In this document: positions 24,208 through 32,007 of the stretch, piece after piece
Layout: every line of letters starts with the position of its first letter
Numbering within the stretch: the stretch's first letter is position 1
Assembly (NCBI GenBank): GCA_945875955.1
Contig: CAMCNQ010000004.1
Coordinates: forward strand, 1-32,777
DNA from: Limnohabitans sp. Rim8
GTDB taxonomy: Bacteria; Pseudomonadota; Gammaproteobacteria; Burkholderiales; Burkholderiaceae_C
DNA length: 32,777 nucleotides
Reading direction: 5' to 3'
Notes under the pieces: generated by a model
The model's input: only the letters and a program-made list of their open reading frames with translations
Database searches by the model: none
What the model was told of the DNA's origin: nothing
Program-made: the position numbers and the translations under genes

Positions 24208-24984
24208 ATGGGCCAGGTGCAGCTTTGCGTGGAGGCGGGCGTCGCTCGGATCACACTCGACGCGCCATCCATGAACGCGCTGGACCGCGACATGGTCACT
24301 CGGCTCGGCCTGATCCTGGCGTCTTGCCAGGCGGACGATACGGTGCGGGCCCTCGTGTTGCAGGGTGCGGGGAGCCATGCCTTCAGCGCCGGCTCCGACT
24401 TGGCCGAGCTGCGTGGCCTGATCGCCCAGGGCCACGACGCCTTGGCGGCCAAGTTCACTCAAGACGACACGGTGTTCAGCGCGCTCGCCCACTTTCCCAA
24501 GCCGACCGTGGCGGCGATAGAAGGGGCCGCGGTGGGTGGCGGCCTGGAATTGGCCGCGTGCTGCGACCTGATCGTCTGCTCGCGCAACGCGAAGCTGGCG
24601 CTGCCCGAGATTCGGCTGGGCGTGTTCCCGGGCAGTGGTGGCACAGTGCGCGTCACGCGGCGCATCGGGCCGGGGCGAGCCCGCCGCATGATGTTGCTGG
24701 GCGACGCCATCGAAGCGCAGGCAGGCCTGGACTGGGGGCTGGTCGATTGGCTGTGCGAAGCTGGCGAGGCCGCCAGCGTGGCCATGGCGCTGGCCACGCG
24801 GCTGGCGTCCGGGCCTAGGCAGGCGCTTGAGGGCTGCAAGGCCTCTGTCAATGCAGCGATGGACCAGGACGAACGCGCGGCGCTCGCATTGGCACGGCAA
24901 TGGGCCGTCGACCTGGGGTTCAGCGAGGACCTGGCCGAGGGGCTGCGGGCTTTCGACGAGAAGCGGCGGCCAGTGTTCCGGTGA
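24208..24984 (+). CDS. Enoyl-CoA hydratase/isomerase family protein
   Basis: A 258-residue crotonase. The oxyanion motif is FSAGSDLAELRG, and both classical glutamates are kept (E114 in GGGLELAACCD, E134 in LPEIRLGVFPGSGG), so unlike the PaaG-like protein at 7979 it should be a true hydratase, or a hydratase/aldolase. Next to a feruloyl-CoA-synthetase-like gene, a role in hydrating (and possibly cleaving) a cinnamoyl-CoA ester is attractive, but it does not obviously match the Ech/FCA hydratase-lyase subgroup. The track's longer ORF begins inside tctC; ATG at 24208 is two bases after the tctC stop. Confidence 0.9.
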   Translation: MGQVQLCVEAGVARITLDAPSMNALDRDMVTRLGLILASCQADDTVRALVLQGAGSHAFSAGSDLAELRGLIAQGHDALAAKFTQDDTVFSALAHFPKPTVAAIEGAAVGGGLELAACCDLIVCSRNAKLALPEIRLGVFPGSGGTVRVTRRIGPGRARRMMLLGDAIEAQAGLDWGLVDWLCEAGEAASVAMALATRLASGPRQALEGCKASVNAAMDQDERAALALARQWAVDLGFSEDLAEGLRAFDEKRRPVFR

Positions 24985-25292
24985 ACGGCAGTGGCCGGGG
25001 ACCTTTCTGCGCCCCGCGCTGCACTTGTCTTGCTTGTGCATGAGGCGCTCTCAGAATGAGACCGCCAAGTAGACTCCCTGTCGAAACGCTTCCCAGCCCA
25101 CACGCTCGCGGGCCTAGCCTGTGCGCTGGCCCCCTTGCGCGGGCAGCGGACGCCTGCCCTGTCCGGCCAGTGGGCTTCCTCGTCGGCGCCCCCCGGGCGG
25201 CGACGCCGACAGCATTGCTCGCCTGCTGACAAAGCAGCAGGCGGCACAGCGGGGTCTGCTAGGGTCGGTGGTGCGTTTGGTGGACCCGGAGC
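24985..25292. other. Gene-free stretch at the right island edge
   Basis: About 308 bp with no supported gene on either strand. It is GC-rich and ends where similarity to the left sbp remnant begins. The only clear structure is the stem-loop at 25220-25243. No insertion-sequence ends or tRNA sequence were recognised. Confidence 0.6.
25220..25243. repeat. Stem-loop with perfect 9-bp arms
   Basis: CGCCTGCTG and CAGCAGGCG flank the 6-base loop ACAAAG. No T-run follows in either direction, so it is not a canonical intrinsic terminator. It lies about 50 bp from the repeat edge. Confidence 0.5.
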
Positions 25293-25573
25293 CCCATCAC
25301 TTCTGGGTGTAAATCTGATCAAAGCTGCCGCCATCGGCAAAGTGGGCTTTGTCGGCTTTTTCCCAGCCGCCAAATGCCTGCTCGATGGTGAACAAGTTCA
25401 GCTTGGGAAATTGCTTGGCGTACTTGGCTTGGGCCTTGGCCGAGATCGGGCGGTAAAAGTGTTTGCCCGCCAGGTCCTGGCCTTCGTCGGTGTAGAGGTA
25501 TTCCAGATAGGCCTGGGCCACAGCGCGGGTGCCTTTGCGGTCGACGTTTTTGTCGACCACGGTCACGGCAGGC
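25293..25573 (-). repeat. Right copy of the island-flanking direct repeat
   Basis: This is the 3' end of the intact sulfate-binding gene. It matches the left remnant (5785-5940) in the same orientation apart from 125 bp (25384-25508) missing on the left. Identity is about 98% in the distal 91 bp and about 89% in the inner 65 bp. Confidence 0.85.
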
Positions 25574-26307
25574 TCGGACAGGATGCTGATGGACGGGTAG
25601 ACCAGGTCGATCTTGTTGCCAAATTCTTTTTCCAGCAGGTTGGCTTCGTTTTCCCAAGAGATGAACACATCGCCCTGGTTGCGCTGGGCAAAGGTGATGG
25701 ACGAACCGCGCGCCCCGGTGTCGAGCACCGGCACGTTTTTGTAGAGTGCGGCCACAAAGTCTTTGGCTTTGTCGTCACTGCCCAATTTGCGCTTGGCGAA
25801 TTCCCAGGCGGCGAGGTAGTTCCAGCGGGCGCCACCCGATGTTTTGGGGTTGGGCGTGATCACGCTGATGCCAGGCTTGACCAGGTCGTCCCAATCGCGG
25901 ATTGCCTTGGGGTTGCCTTGGCGCACCACCAGCACGATGGTCGAGGTGTAGGGCGAGCTGTTGTGCGGCAGACGCTTTTGCCAGTCTTTGGGAATCAGCT
26001 TGCCGTTTTTGTGCAGCGCGTCGGTGTCACCGGCCAAGGCCAGGGTGGCCACGTCAGCATCCAAGCCGTCAATGATGGAGCGCGCTTGCTTGCCCGAGCC
26101 ACCGTGCGACTGCTTGAAGCTCAGGTCTTGGCCGGTTTTGGCTTTCCAGTGGGCGGCAAAGGCCTTGTTGAATTCGACGTACAGCTCACGGGTCGGGTCA
26201 TAAGACACGTTGAGCAGGCTGATGGGCGCTTGCGCTTGCACCGCCAGACCCGACACGGTCAAGGTCAGCAGCGCAGCGAATTTGAGAAAAGGGCGTTTTG
26301 TTTTCAA
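25297..26307 (-). CDS. sbp: Second periplasmic sulfate-binding protein
   Basis: A sulfate receptor of 336 residues from the TTG at 26307, which has GGAG seven bases upstream and gives a clean signal peptide ([19 protein letters not shown]). The ATG at 26328 used by the track would add seven residues (MYFWSAP) that fit a signal peptide less well. Family motifs: [53 protein letters not shown] and [20 protein letters not shown]. It has no transporter genes of its own and may share CysTWA with the receptor at 4152. Its 3' end is duplicated at the other end of the island. Confidence 0.92.
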   Translation of the reverse strand: MKTKRPFLKFAALLTLTVSGLAVQAQAPISLLNVSYDPTRELYVEFNKAFAAHWKAKTGQDLSFKQSHGGSGKQARSIIDGLDADVATLALAGDTDALHKNGKLIPKDWQKRLPHNSSPYTSTIVLVVRQGNPKAIRDWDDLVKPGISVITPNPKTSGGARWNYLAAWEFAKRKLGSDDKAKDFVAALYKNVPVLDTGARGSSITFAQRNQGDVFISWENEANLLEKEFGNKIDLVYPSISILSEPAVTVVDKNVDRKGTRAVAQAYLEYLYTDEGQDLAGKHFYRPISAKAQAKYAKQFPKLNLFTIEQAFGGWEKADKAHFADGGSFDQIYTQK

Positions 26308-26372
26308 GGGAGCACTCCAAAAATACACATCAAAGAACTGATGGGATGGATTCTGGAAGCGATCCGTTAAAA

Positions 26373-26399
26373 CTCAAACGACTGTTTTTTTATTTCTTA
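26373..26399 (-). promoter_or_regulatory. Candidate CysB-type site upstream of the second sbp
   Basis: On the minus strand TAAG, 14 bp, TCGTTTGAG, within an A/T-rich run. The 9-mer is identical to that upstream of the other sulfate-binding gene (5206-5214). It lies about 65 bp before the preferred TTG start. Confidence 0.4.
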
Positions 26400-26455
26400 A
26401 TGAGGGAATCATCTATGAAGGCTTTCTTGCACCCGCATGGCGTTCACACCGCGCC

Positions 26456-26983
26456 TCAAGGAGCCGTTAACCACCGCTTCAACACCGTGGCATTGGGTGG
26501 GCCAATCACACGTTGCGTCTGACCTCGGGCGTCGATCAGCACCACATAGGGCGTGACGTTGGGCCACGTCGGATCGACTGCTTGGCGGATGGCGGGCTCG
26601 AACCCATCAAAGGCGTACATCTGAGTCATGCCCTGGAAGTGCGAGGCATGGCGCAAGGCCTGTGGGCCCGCCACATCCATCATGACGGCATTGAGTTCGG
26701 GTTTGTCTTTGCGTTGTTGCACGGCCTTGTGCAGCACCGTAAAAGCAGCCGGGCAAGTGCTGCAGTAAGAGGTGGTGAACAAATAAGCCGCAGGGCGAGG
26801 GCCGTGCTGCAAAGCATGCGCCCAGGTTTTTTCGTCGAAAGGCAACACCGTGCGCGGGGTCGATGCCTTGGATTGGCCCTGAGGGTGTGCGTGCTGGTGT
26901 GTTTGCGCCCAAACCGCCGAGGCACTCAAGCCGAGTGCAGCGCTACAGATGGCGAGTGCCGTGAATTTAAAAACGGAGTTCAT
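26456..26983 (-). CDS. Exported thioredoxin-fold protein with CSTC motif
   Basis: A 175-residue exported protein. The signal peptide is TALAICSAALGLSASAVWA, followed by a His-rich segment (QTHQHAHPQGQ). The CxxC motif C74-S-T-C77 sits in LFTTSYCSTCPAAF, and TPYVVLIDARGQTQRVIG supplies the cis-proline-like region, so it is a thioredoxin-like or SCO-like redox/metal protein. The ORF track adds 42 upstream codons from another gene's frame; the ATG at 26983 is preceded by AGGAG. It overlaps the 3' end of the propeller gene by 17 bases, and belongs to the copper-type cluster. A role in metallating or reducing a periplasmic partner is inferred. Confidence 0.8.
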   Translation of the reverse strand: MNSVFKFTALAICSAALGLSASAVWAQTHQHAHPQGQSKASTPRTVLPFDEKTWAHALQHGPRPAAYLFTTSYCSTCPAAFTVLHKAVQQRKDKPELNAVMMDVAGPQALRHASHFQGMTQMYAFDGFEPAIRQAVDPTWPNVTPYVVLIDARGQTQRVIGPPNATVLKRWLTAP

Positions 26984-28208
26984 GGACTTGCGTCTCCTGT
27001 GTGTTGCGCCACACCACCACCATGCGCGAGCCACTTTGGGCCAAGCGTGGGTGGTCGTTGTAGCCCGTGGCTTGGCCCAGGGTTTTGAGCGTGAAATTTT
27101 GCCCGCCATCGGCTGATAGCCAGGCTTTGAGAGAAGTCACAGCGCCTTCGCTGCTGCGCCAGACCACCGCCACGTTTTGGCCATCGGCCAACACATCGGC
27201 ATGCTCGGCGCGCGCATCGGGCAACACGCGCAGGGTTTCGGTCAGCGGCTCACCTTGCGTATTGAGGCGGGCATAGCGCACAGCGGCTTGGTCTTGACCA
27301 TTGACTTTGCGGATACCAAACCAGACGGTGTGGTAACCCGTTGGATGGCCGCCTGCATTGAGCGCCAAACCAGGCCCATGGTGCGGGCAAGCGTTGATTT
27401 GCCAGTCGTCGTGCGAGCTGCGGGTGATGCGGTTGGCCGGTGCGCCCACAGGGGCAAAAGCATGGTCGCGAATGCCGCCCTCAAACACATGCCGCCAAGT
27501 GGCTTGCAACTGCCCTTGCGGGTTGCGGGCCAAACCGATGCGGCAGCACTCGCACGAATGGTCGGCCAGCTTGGTGTCGGGGCCAAAGGTCAGACCGCCG
27601 TCCTTGGACTCGTTGCGGTAAATCGCGGCACCCGCATATTTCTGTGTTGAGCCCTTGGGGGGCTGATCGCGCTTGTCCACCCACAGTGTGTGCAACACAC
27701 CTTGCGCGTCAAAGGCCACCGAATCAAAACGGTGGGTGATTTCCTGCCGATCCTGGTGCACCGTGAAGGGCGCACTGAATGTTTGCCCACCATCGCTGCT
27801 GCGCAGCATGCGAATGAAGCCCGTGTAGGGTTTGGCCAACGGCATGGTGTAGCTGATCACGGCCCAGCCTTGGGGGCCAAACACGATCTTGGGGCGGCTC
27901 TCGCCATCGGCCGCACTCGGGTCGGCTCCGGTGTTCAGGATACGTGCTTCGCTCCACTGCACAGCGCCGCCCAAAGGCGTGCTTTGCACAAAGAGTTGCG
28001 CCTGCGCATTCAAACCCACCACCCACAAACGGCCATCGGGTGCAATGGCTGCGCCCGTGGCCAGTTGCGGGCGTTGGTGGCGGTGCTGTGCCGATGCAAC
28101 AGGTTTGTTGGCTTCTTTGATCGCTTCTTGAGCTCCAGCCTGCGGCAACACACACAGCCCGGTCATCACCAGACCCAACACGGCACACCAACGGTTAAAG
28201 AGGTTCAT
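26967..28208 (-). CDS. Exported Asp-box beta-propeller protein with CECC motif
   Basis: A 413-residue secreted protein resembling the sialidase/BNR propeller fold. Three Asp-box-like repeats are visible: RSSDGGQTFSAP (about 136-147), ESKDGGLTFGPD (about 200-211) and LSADGGQNFTLK near the C-terminus. A CECC motif (C219, C221, C222) follows in DHSCECCRIGLARNP. The mature N-terminus is His-rich (AQHRHQRPQ). Sialidase activity is unlikely, given the context of copper chaperone and TonB receptor genes; a metal-binding or scaffold role is my inference. The ATG at 28208 is preferred over the TTG at 28223. Confidence 0.78.
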   Translation of the reverse strand: MNLFNRWCAVLGLVMTGLCVLPQAGAQEAIKEANKPVASAQHRHQRPQLATGAAIAPDGRLWVVGLNAQAQLFVQSTPLGGAVQWSEARILNTGADPSAADGESRPKIVFGPQGWAVISYTMPLAKPYTGFIRMLRSSDGGQTFSAPFTVHQDRQEITHRFDSVAFDAQGVLHTLWVDKRDQPPKGSTQKYAGAAIYRNESKDGGLTFGPDTKLADHSCECCRIGLARNPQGQLQATWRHVFEGGIRDHAFAPVGAPANRITRSSHDDWQINACPHHGPGLALNAGGHPTGYHTVWFGIRKVNGQDQAAVRYARLNTQGEPLTETLRVLPDARAEHADVLADGQNVAVVWRSSEGAVTSLKAWLSADGGQNFTLKTLGQATGYNDHPRLAQSGSRMVVVWRNTQETQVHELRF

Positions 28209-28243
28209 GGGCTTCTGTTCCAAAAAGAGGAGATTGAATGAGA

Positions 28244-28286
28244 GGCTGGCGAAGTCATCGTCACTTTAAACAAATCATCGCCAGCC
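28244..28286. repeat. Inverted repeat between receptor and propeller genes
   Basis: Perfect 9-bp arms GGCTGGCGA and TCGCCAGCC flank a 25-base A/T-rich loop in the 88-bp gap after the TonB receptor. There is no T-run, so it may attenuate or stabilise the transcript rather than end it. Confidence 0.45.
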
Positions 28287-28296
28287 GGACTTCACG

Positions 28297-30426
28297 TCAG
28301 CGTTGACCCAAAGATTTGGTCAGGCCCACCATCACGCTGCGCGGGGCACCTGCTGCGTAGGTGTTTTGCGTGTTGGGTGTGTAAGCGCCACTTTTGTAGC
28401 TGCTGGACGCATTGTCCGAGTACAGCTTGTCGGTCAGGTTACGTACCTGGCCCCAGACTTCCCAGCCATCGGCGAGCTTGTGGCTGGCCGTCAGGTTGAG
28501 CAGGGTGTGACCCGCGTAACGCACCGTGTTGGCATTGTTCATCCAATAGCTGCCTTGCTTGACCAAGCCCAAAGCCACGCGCGAAGACGGTGTGAACTTC
28601 CAGCCGACTTGGGCGGTGATGGTGTGCTTGGGGGCCTGTGGCATGTCTTTGCCCGAGTAGTCTTCGATGGCGCCCACTTTGTCACTCACGCGGTAGCTCA
28701 CAAAAGTGTGCTCGGCCCAAGTCGCTCCCACGCGCCAATCCCATTCACGCAACTCTTGGTTCAGGCTCAACTCCAGGCCTCGGCTGCGGGTGTTGCCCGC
28801 GTTTTTGTTGAAGCTGTTGCCGATCTCCGAGGTGTAAGACACGATGGTGTCTTTGCCGCTGAGTTGGTAGAGCGCCGAATCGAGGCGAATGCCCGAGGCC
28901 AACAAGGCACGCCAGCCCACTTCCACGTTGTCGTAGGTGGCCGAGTTCAATTCTGGAATGGCGGTCTTGCCGTACAGCTGGCTGACTTCGGGCGGTGTGA
29001 AGCCCATGCTCAGGTTGCTGTACAGGCTGCTAGTCGGGCTGATGGCATAGGTCGCGCCCAGCTTGGGGCTGAACTTGGCGAAGCTGCGCACCTCGTTGGC
29101 GGCACCGTAGTTGGCCCCGGGTGTCAGGTTGTTTTTGAAGTCGTAGCGGATGCGGTCATAACGGCCACCTGCCACCACACGGATTTTCTCGCTCGGGCTG
29201 AACTCCAGTTGTGCAAACAGCGCATCGTTGGCAATGCCCGCGCCGTAGTTGCGCACACCACTGGGGTTGGCCACGCTGTTCAAGGTGTAGCTGACGTAGC
29301 GGCCAGTCGGCACATCACGCACCACGGCCAAGTTGTCCGACACATAGTCGTTCTGGCTGCGGTCAATGTAGACGCCCGTGACCAAGCGGGCACGCAGCCA
29401 TTCGAGCTTTTGCTCGTGCTTCACGTCCACGCCCAGCGACTCAACGTGGTTGTTGTTCAAGGTGCCCTTGCAGGTGGCACCCGTGCAACCCGAGATGGTG
29501 TAGTTGGGCAATTGGCCGTGATCGTTGTTGCGGGCAAACAGCGTCACCGTGGTCAAGCCACCTTGGGTGGTTTCGCCTTCCCAAGCCAAGTTGGCGCGGG
29601 TAGTTTTGTCTTTGCGCCAGGTGAAGGTGTTGATGCTTTTGCCGGGGTTGCTGCGGAAGTCGTTTTCAAACAAGCTGCCGGGCGTGTCCGAGTCCAGATT
29701 CGTGTGCACCAGCGAGGCACGCAGCCAAGACTTGTCGCTCAGGTTGTAGTCGCCACGCAGTGTGAAAGAGTCTTTTTTGCCGCCGCTGTACTGCTGCCAG
29801 TTGTGGGTATCGCGTTGTGAGCTGTAGTGCGAAAACCGCAGACCCAAATCACCCCAGGTGTTGCTCGCACCCGAGTCCACACGGGTAAAGCCATCGGTGT
29901 TGTCGTGGCGAATGCCCACATAGCCTGTCGGTGTGCGTGAAGGTCGTTGCGTCAAAAAGTTGACCGCGCCACCCACGGCGTTGCTGCCATACAGCGACGA
30001 GGCCGCACCTTTGACCACTTCAACACCGCCCGAGCCGTTCATGTTGCTTTCGTTCAGGGCGTTGTGGTTGAACACGCCCAGCGGACGGATCGGGATGCCA
30101 TCTTCCAGGTACTGGTAGACCGCGTTGGTGCTGATGGGCTGGCGAATGGCCATGCTGTGCTGCTCGTTGCCCAGATCGTTCCAGTGCACGCCAGGAATGC
30201 GGTTGATGATCTCGCCCACCGACTTGGGCTTGTCGGCGTCCCACTGGGCGCGGCTGACCGCCCCAATGGACACGGGGGTTTCGGACAGTTTGGTTTCGGA
30301 GCGCGAGCCCGACACCACGATGGTGTCCAGCGCTGTTGAGGTTTGGGCCACAGCGTGGCCACTCAGGCTGGAGAACAGGCCAAGCACGGCCAAAGACAAT
30401 GGAGAAAGAGAGAGGGGATTTTTCAT
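28297..30426 (-). CDS. TonB-dependent outer-membrane receptor, probably for copper
   Basis: A 709-residue outer-membrane receptor. The signal peptide is SPLSLAVLGLFSSLSGHAVA, and the plug domain follows: LDTIVVSGSRSETKLSETPV, then VGEIINRIPGVHWNDLGNEQ and GVEVVKGAASSLYGSNAVGG. The barrel ends with the C-terminal segment SVMVGLTKSLGQR. The barrel has an extracellular-loop-like CxxxxxC pair (GCTGATCKG). The cluster context (PCuAC chaperone, two DUF2946 proteins) points to copper rather than siderophore uptake. The track uses TTG at 30438; ATG at 30426 gives the better signal peptide. Confidence 0.88.
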   Translation of the reverse strand: MKNPLSLSPLSLAVLGLFSSLSGHAVAQTSTALDTIVVSGSRSETKLSETPVSIGAVSRAQWDADKPKSVGEIINRIPGVHWNDLGNEQHSMAIRQPISTNAVYQYLEDGIPIRPLGVFNHNALNESNMNGSGGVEVVKGAASSLYGSNAVGGAVNFLTQRPSRTPTGYVGIRHDNTDGFTRVDSGASNTWGDLGLRFSHYSSQRDTHNWQQYSGGKKDSFTLRGDYNLSDKSWLRASLVHTNLDSDTPGSLFENDFRSNPGKSINTFTWRKDKTTRANLAWEGETTQGGLTTVTLFARNNDHGQLPNYTISGCTGATCKGTLNNNHVESLGVDVKHEQKLEWLRARLVTGVYIDRSQNDYVSDNLAVVRDVPTGRYVSYTLNSVANPSGVRNYGAGIANDALFAQLEFSPSEKIRVVAGGRYDRIRYDFKNNLTPGANYGAANEVRSFAKFSPKLGATYAISPTSSLYSNLSMGFTPPEVSQLYGKTAIPELNSATYDNVEVGWRALLASGIRLDSALYQLSGKDTIVSYTSEIGNSFNKNAGNTRSRGLELSLNQELREWDWRVGATWAEHTFVSYRVSDKVGAIEDYSGKDMPQAPKHTITAQVGWKFTPSSRVALGLVKQGSYWMNNANTVRYAGHTLLNLTASHKLADGWEVWGQVRNLTDKLYSDNASSSYKSGAYTPNTQNTYAAGAPRSVMVGLTKSLGQR

Positions 30427-30522
30427 GGCAAGTTTCAAATGGATCGGTCACGACCAGCACACAGGGCCGCAGTGACAACAAGCGCCGAACACCTGGCGGT
30501 GTTCAGCCCGGTTCAACAAGGA

Positions 30523-30882
30523 TCAATTCGAAACGGGCGGCCCGCGAGAGGGCAAAGGCGGGGCCGTGCGTGCGGTCAGCACGGCCTCGGGCAAACGCTG
30601 CACGATGCGCGCGCGGGCATCGGGCACATGGGCCAGATCGGCCACCGTGGGTGGCGGCAGGGCGGGCGTGGCGTGGGCGCACAGCGGGCAGTCCATGCTG
30701 CTGCGCACCTGGGCATCACCGCCCTCGCCTTGCACCACTACTTTCATGAGGCCCATGCTGGAACACACCACCCCCATGGTTTTGGGCTGCAGCGTGGCCG
30801 CCAAAACCGAGACCCCCACAAACAGCACGTACCAGACCAGCACAAGGCGGGTCAGGCGGCGCAGCTGAGTCATGAAGGACAT
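30523..30882 (-). CDS. DUF2946 family membrane-anchored protein (first copy)
   Basis: A 119-residue protein with one hydrophobic N-terminal segment (RLVLVWYVLFVGVSVLAATL) followed by GVVCSSMGLMKVVVQ and a short Cys motif MDCPLCAHA, the features of DUF2946. The rest is Pro-rich and low in structure. Such proteins often accompany copper TonB receptors and PCuAC, but no function is established. The start is uncertain: TTG at 30894, ATG at 30882 or ATG at 30873; I use 30882. It is paralogous to the protein at 31501. Confidence 0.78.
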   Translation of the reverse strand: MSFMTQLRRLTRLVLVWYVLFVGVSVLAATLQPKTMGVVCSSMGLMKVVVQGEGGDAQVRSSMDCPLCAHATPALPPPTVADLAHVPDARARIVQRLPEAVLTARTAPPLPSRGPPVSN

Positions 30883-30918
30883 GTTGTTGGGCAAATCTTT
30901 GCTGAGTGATCAGACCGA

Positions 30919-31398
30919 TCAGTGCTTGTGCATCTGGCCTGCGCCATGGTTCATGGCCGGTGCAGCGGCCGTGCGGGCGGGCACTTTCAATTCAACCGAT
31001 TGGCGCTTGCCATCTTTGCCTTCCACCACCAGCGTCACCGGCACCGTGTCACCGTCTTTGACTTGGCCTTTCAGGTCCATCAGCATGACGTGGTAACCGC
31101 CAGGCTTGAGCTCAACTGCTTTGCCTGCGGGCAAGGCCAAGCTGGGGACGGCACGCATTTTCATGACGCCACCGTCCATGGCCATTTCGTGCACCTCGAC
31201 CACACCGGCCACCGGCGACTGGGCCGACAGCAGTTTGGCGTCTTGCGCCGATTGCAATTGCATGAAGGCGCCGGTGGCCTTTTGCTGAGGCACGGTGGCG
31301 CGCACCCAGGCGTCTTTCACGGTGACCTGCGCTTGGGCTACCAAGGACACGGTCATGGCCAGGAAAAGGGCAGACACAGACAAAGTGGGACGGAACAT
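30919..31398 (-). CDS. PCuAC-type periplasmic copper chaperone
   Basis: A 159-residue exported protein. The signal peptide ends at VSLVAQAQ. The copper motif H-X10-M-X21-H-X-M is complete: H70, M81, H103 and M105 (in EVHEMAMDGGVMKM and GGYHVMLM). The C-terminal tail MNHGAGQMHKH adds further possible ligands. PCuAC proteins carry Cu(I) in the periplasm, classically towards cytochrome oxidase. AGGAG lies six bases before the ATG. It sits between the two DUF2946 genes, upstream of the TonB receptor. Confidence 0.93.
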   Translation of the reverse strand: MFRPTLSVSALFLAMTVSLVAQAQVTVKDAWVRATVPQQKATGAFMQLQSAQDAKLLSAQSPVAGVVEVHEMAMDGGVMKMRAVPSLALPAGKAVELKPGGYHVMLMDLKGQVKDGDTVPVTLVVEGKDGKRQSVELKVPARTAAAPAMNHGAGQMHKH

Positions 31399-31500
31399 GG
31401 ATCACTCCTGGTGGTTATCGAACAGATGAAGGGGCAAAACAGTACGCTCGGCAAACCCCATTGATCGGGGCGCAAAGGCACAGGAGACGCCGAAACCGAC

Positions 31501-31908
31501 TCAGCCCCCCAGCGTTTCAGGGGGCGGCGTTTCAGGCGAAAAAGATGGGGGTGCGCGGGCTTGCCAGGGCTGCCCCAGCAAACTGGCCAGCCGAGCGGCT
31601 GACAAGGGCTGCAAAACATGAGACAAGTTGCCCGTTGGCCAAGGTGCCAACAGGTCGACCACCGGGGGCGCGATCAGGGGCAAGCAGGCGGGGCAGTCGA
31701 GCGCGGTATGTGCGACCACGCCATCCACATCGGCACCTGCAGCGTCCGCCTGCACCAATTTCACGCCGCCCATGGCGCTGCAAACCAGCTGCACGGCCTC
31801 TGGCTTGACCAGCGGCGAAGCCACCGCTGCCCCGACAAACAACACAAACCACACCAGCACAAAGCGGGTGAGGAGATGGGCGTTGCGCAGGGATTGCAGG
31901 CTGAACAT
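31501..31908 (-). CDS. DUF2946 family membrane-anchored protein (second copy)
   Basis: A 135-residue protein with the same layout as the one at 30523: hydrophobic segment LTRFVLVWFVLFVGAAVA, then VQLVCSAMGGVKLVQ, and a Cys motif ALDCPACLP. The tail is Pro-rich. The ORF track's 241-residue version extends 106 codons into the divergent gene; ATG at 31908 gives the domain start. It heads the copper cluster, 99 bp away from the divergent glutathione transferase. Confidence 0.8.
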   Translation of the reverse strand: MFSLQSLRNAHLLTRFVLVWFVLFVGAAVASPLVKPEAVQLVCSAMGGVKLVQADAAGADVDGVVAHTALDCPACLPLIAPPVVDLLAPWPTGNLSHVLQPLSAARLASLLGQPWQARAPPSFSPETPPPETLGG

Positions 31909-32007
31909 GGCACCAATTATCCCATGACCTGCTCCCGTCATCTGAGTGACCCCAACTTTCAGGAGTATTGCTAAGCTCAAGACACAAAAACCCTTTTGGA
32001 GACTCCC

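Larger units (their letters stand above)
5941..25292. other. Putative genomic island for aromatic/acyl-CoA catabolism
   Basis: About 19.4 kb of catabolic and regulatory genes lie between a broken copy and an intact copy of the same sulfate-binding-protein 3' end, arranged as direct repeats. The block looks clearly more GC-rich than the genes on either side and carries its own repeated operator (five copies, none noticed in the flanks). No integrase, transposase or tRNA is visible, so the entry mechanism is unclear. Recombination between the sbp repeats, for example a single crossover of a circular molecule carrying an sbp fragment, would give this layout. Several genes inside are decayed. The edges are set by where similarity to sbp ends. 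Confidence 0.6.

Noticed and set aside
25220-25243. Stem-loop as an integron attC site
   Set aside because: No conserved attC core (GTTRRRY) or integrase was seen.
26967-28208. Propeller protein as a true sialidase
   Set aside because: Only the Asp-box fold signature is seen; context and Cys/His motifs point to a metal-related role, and no sialic acid genes are near.
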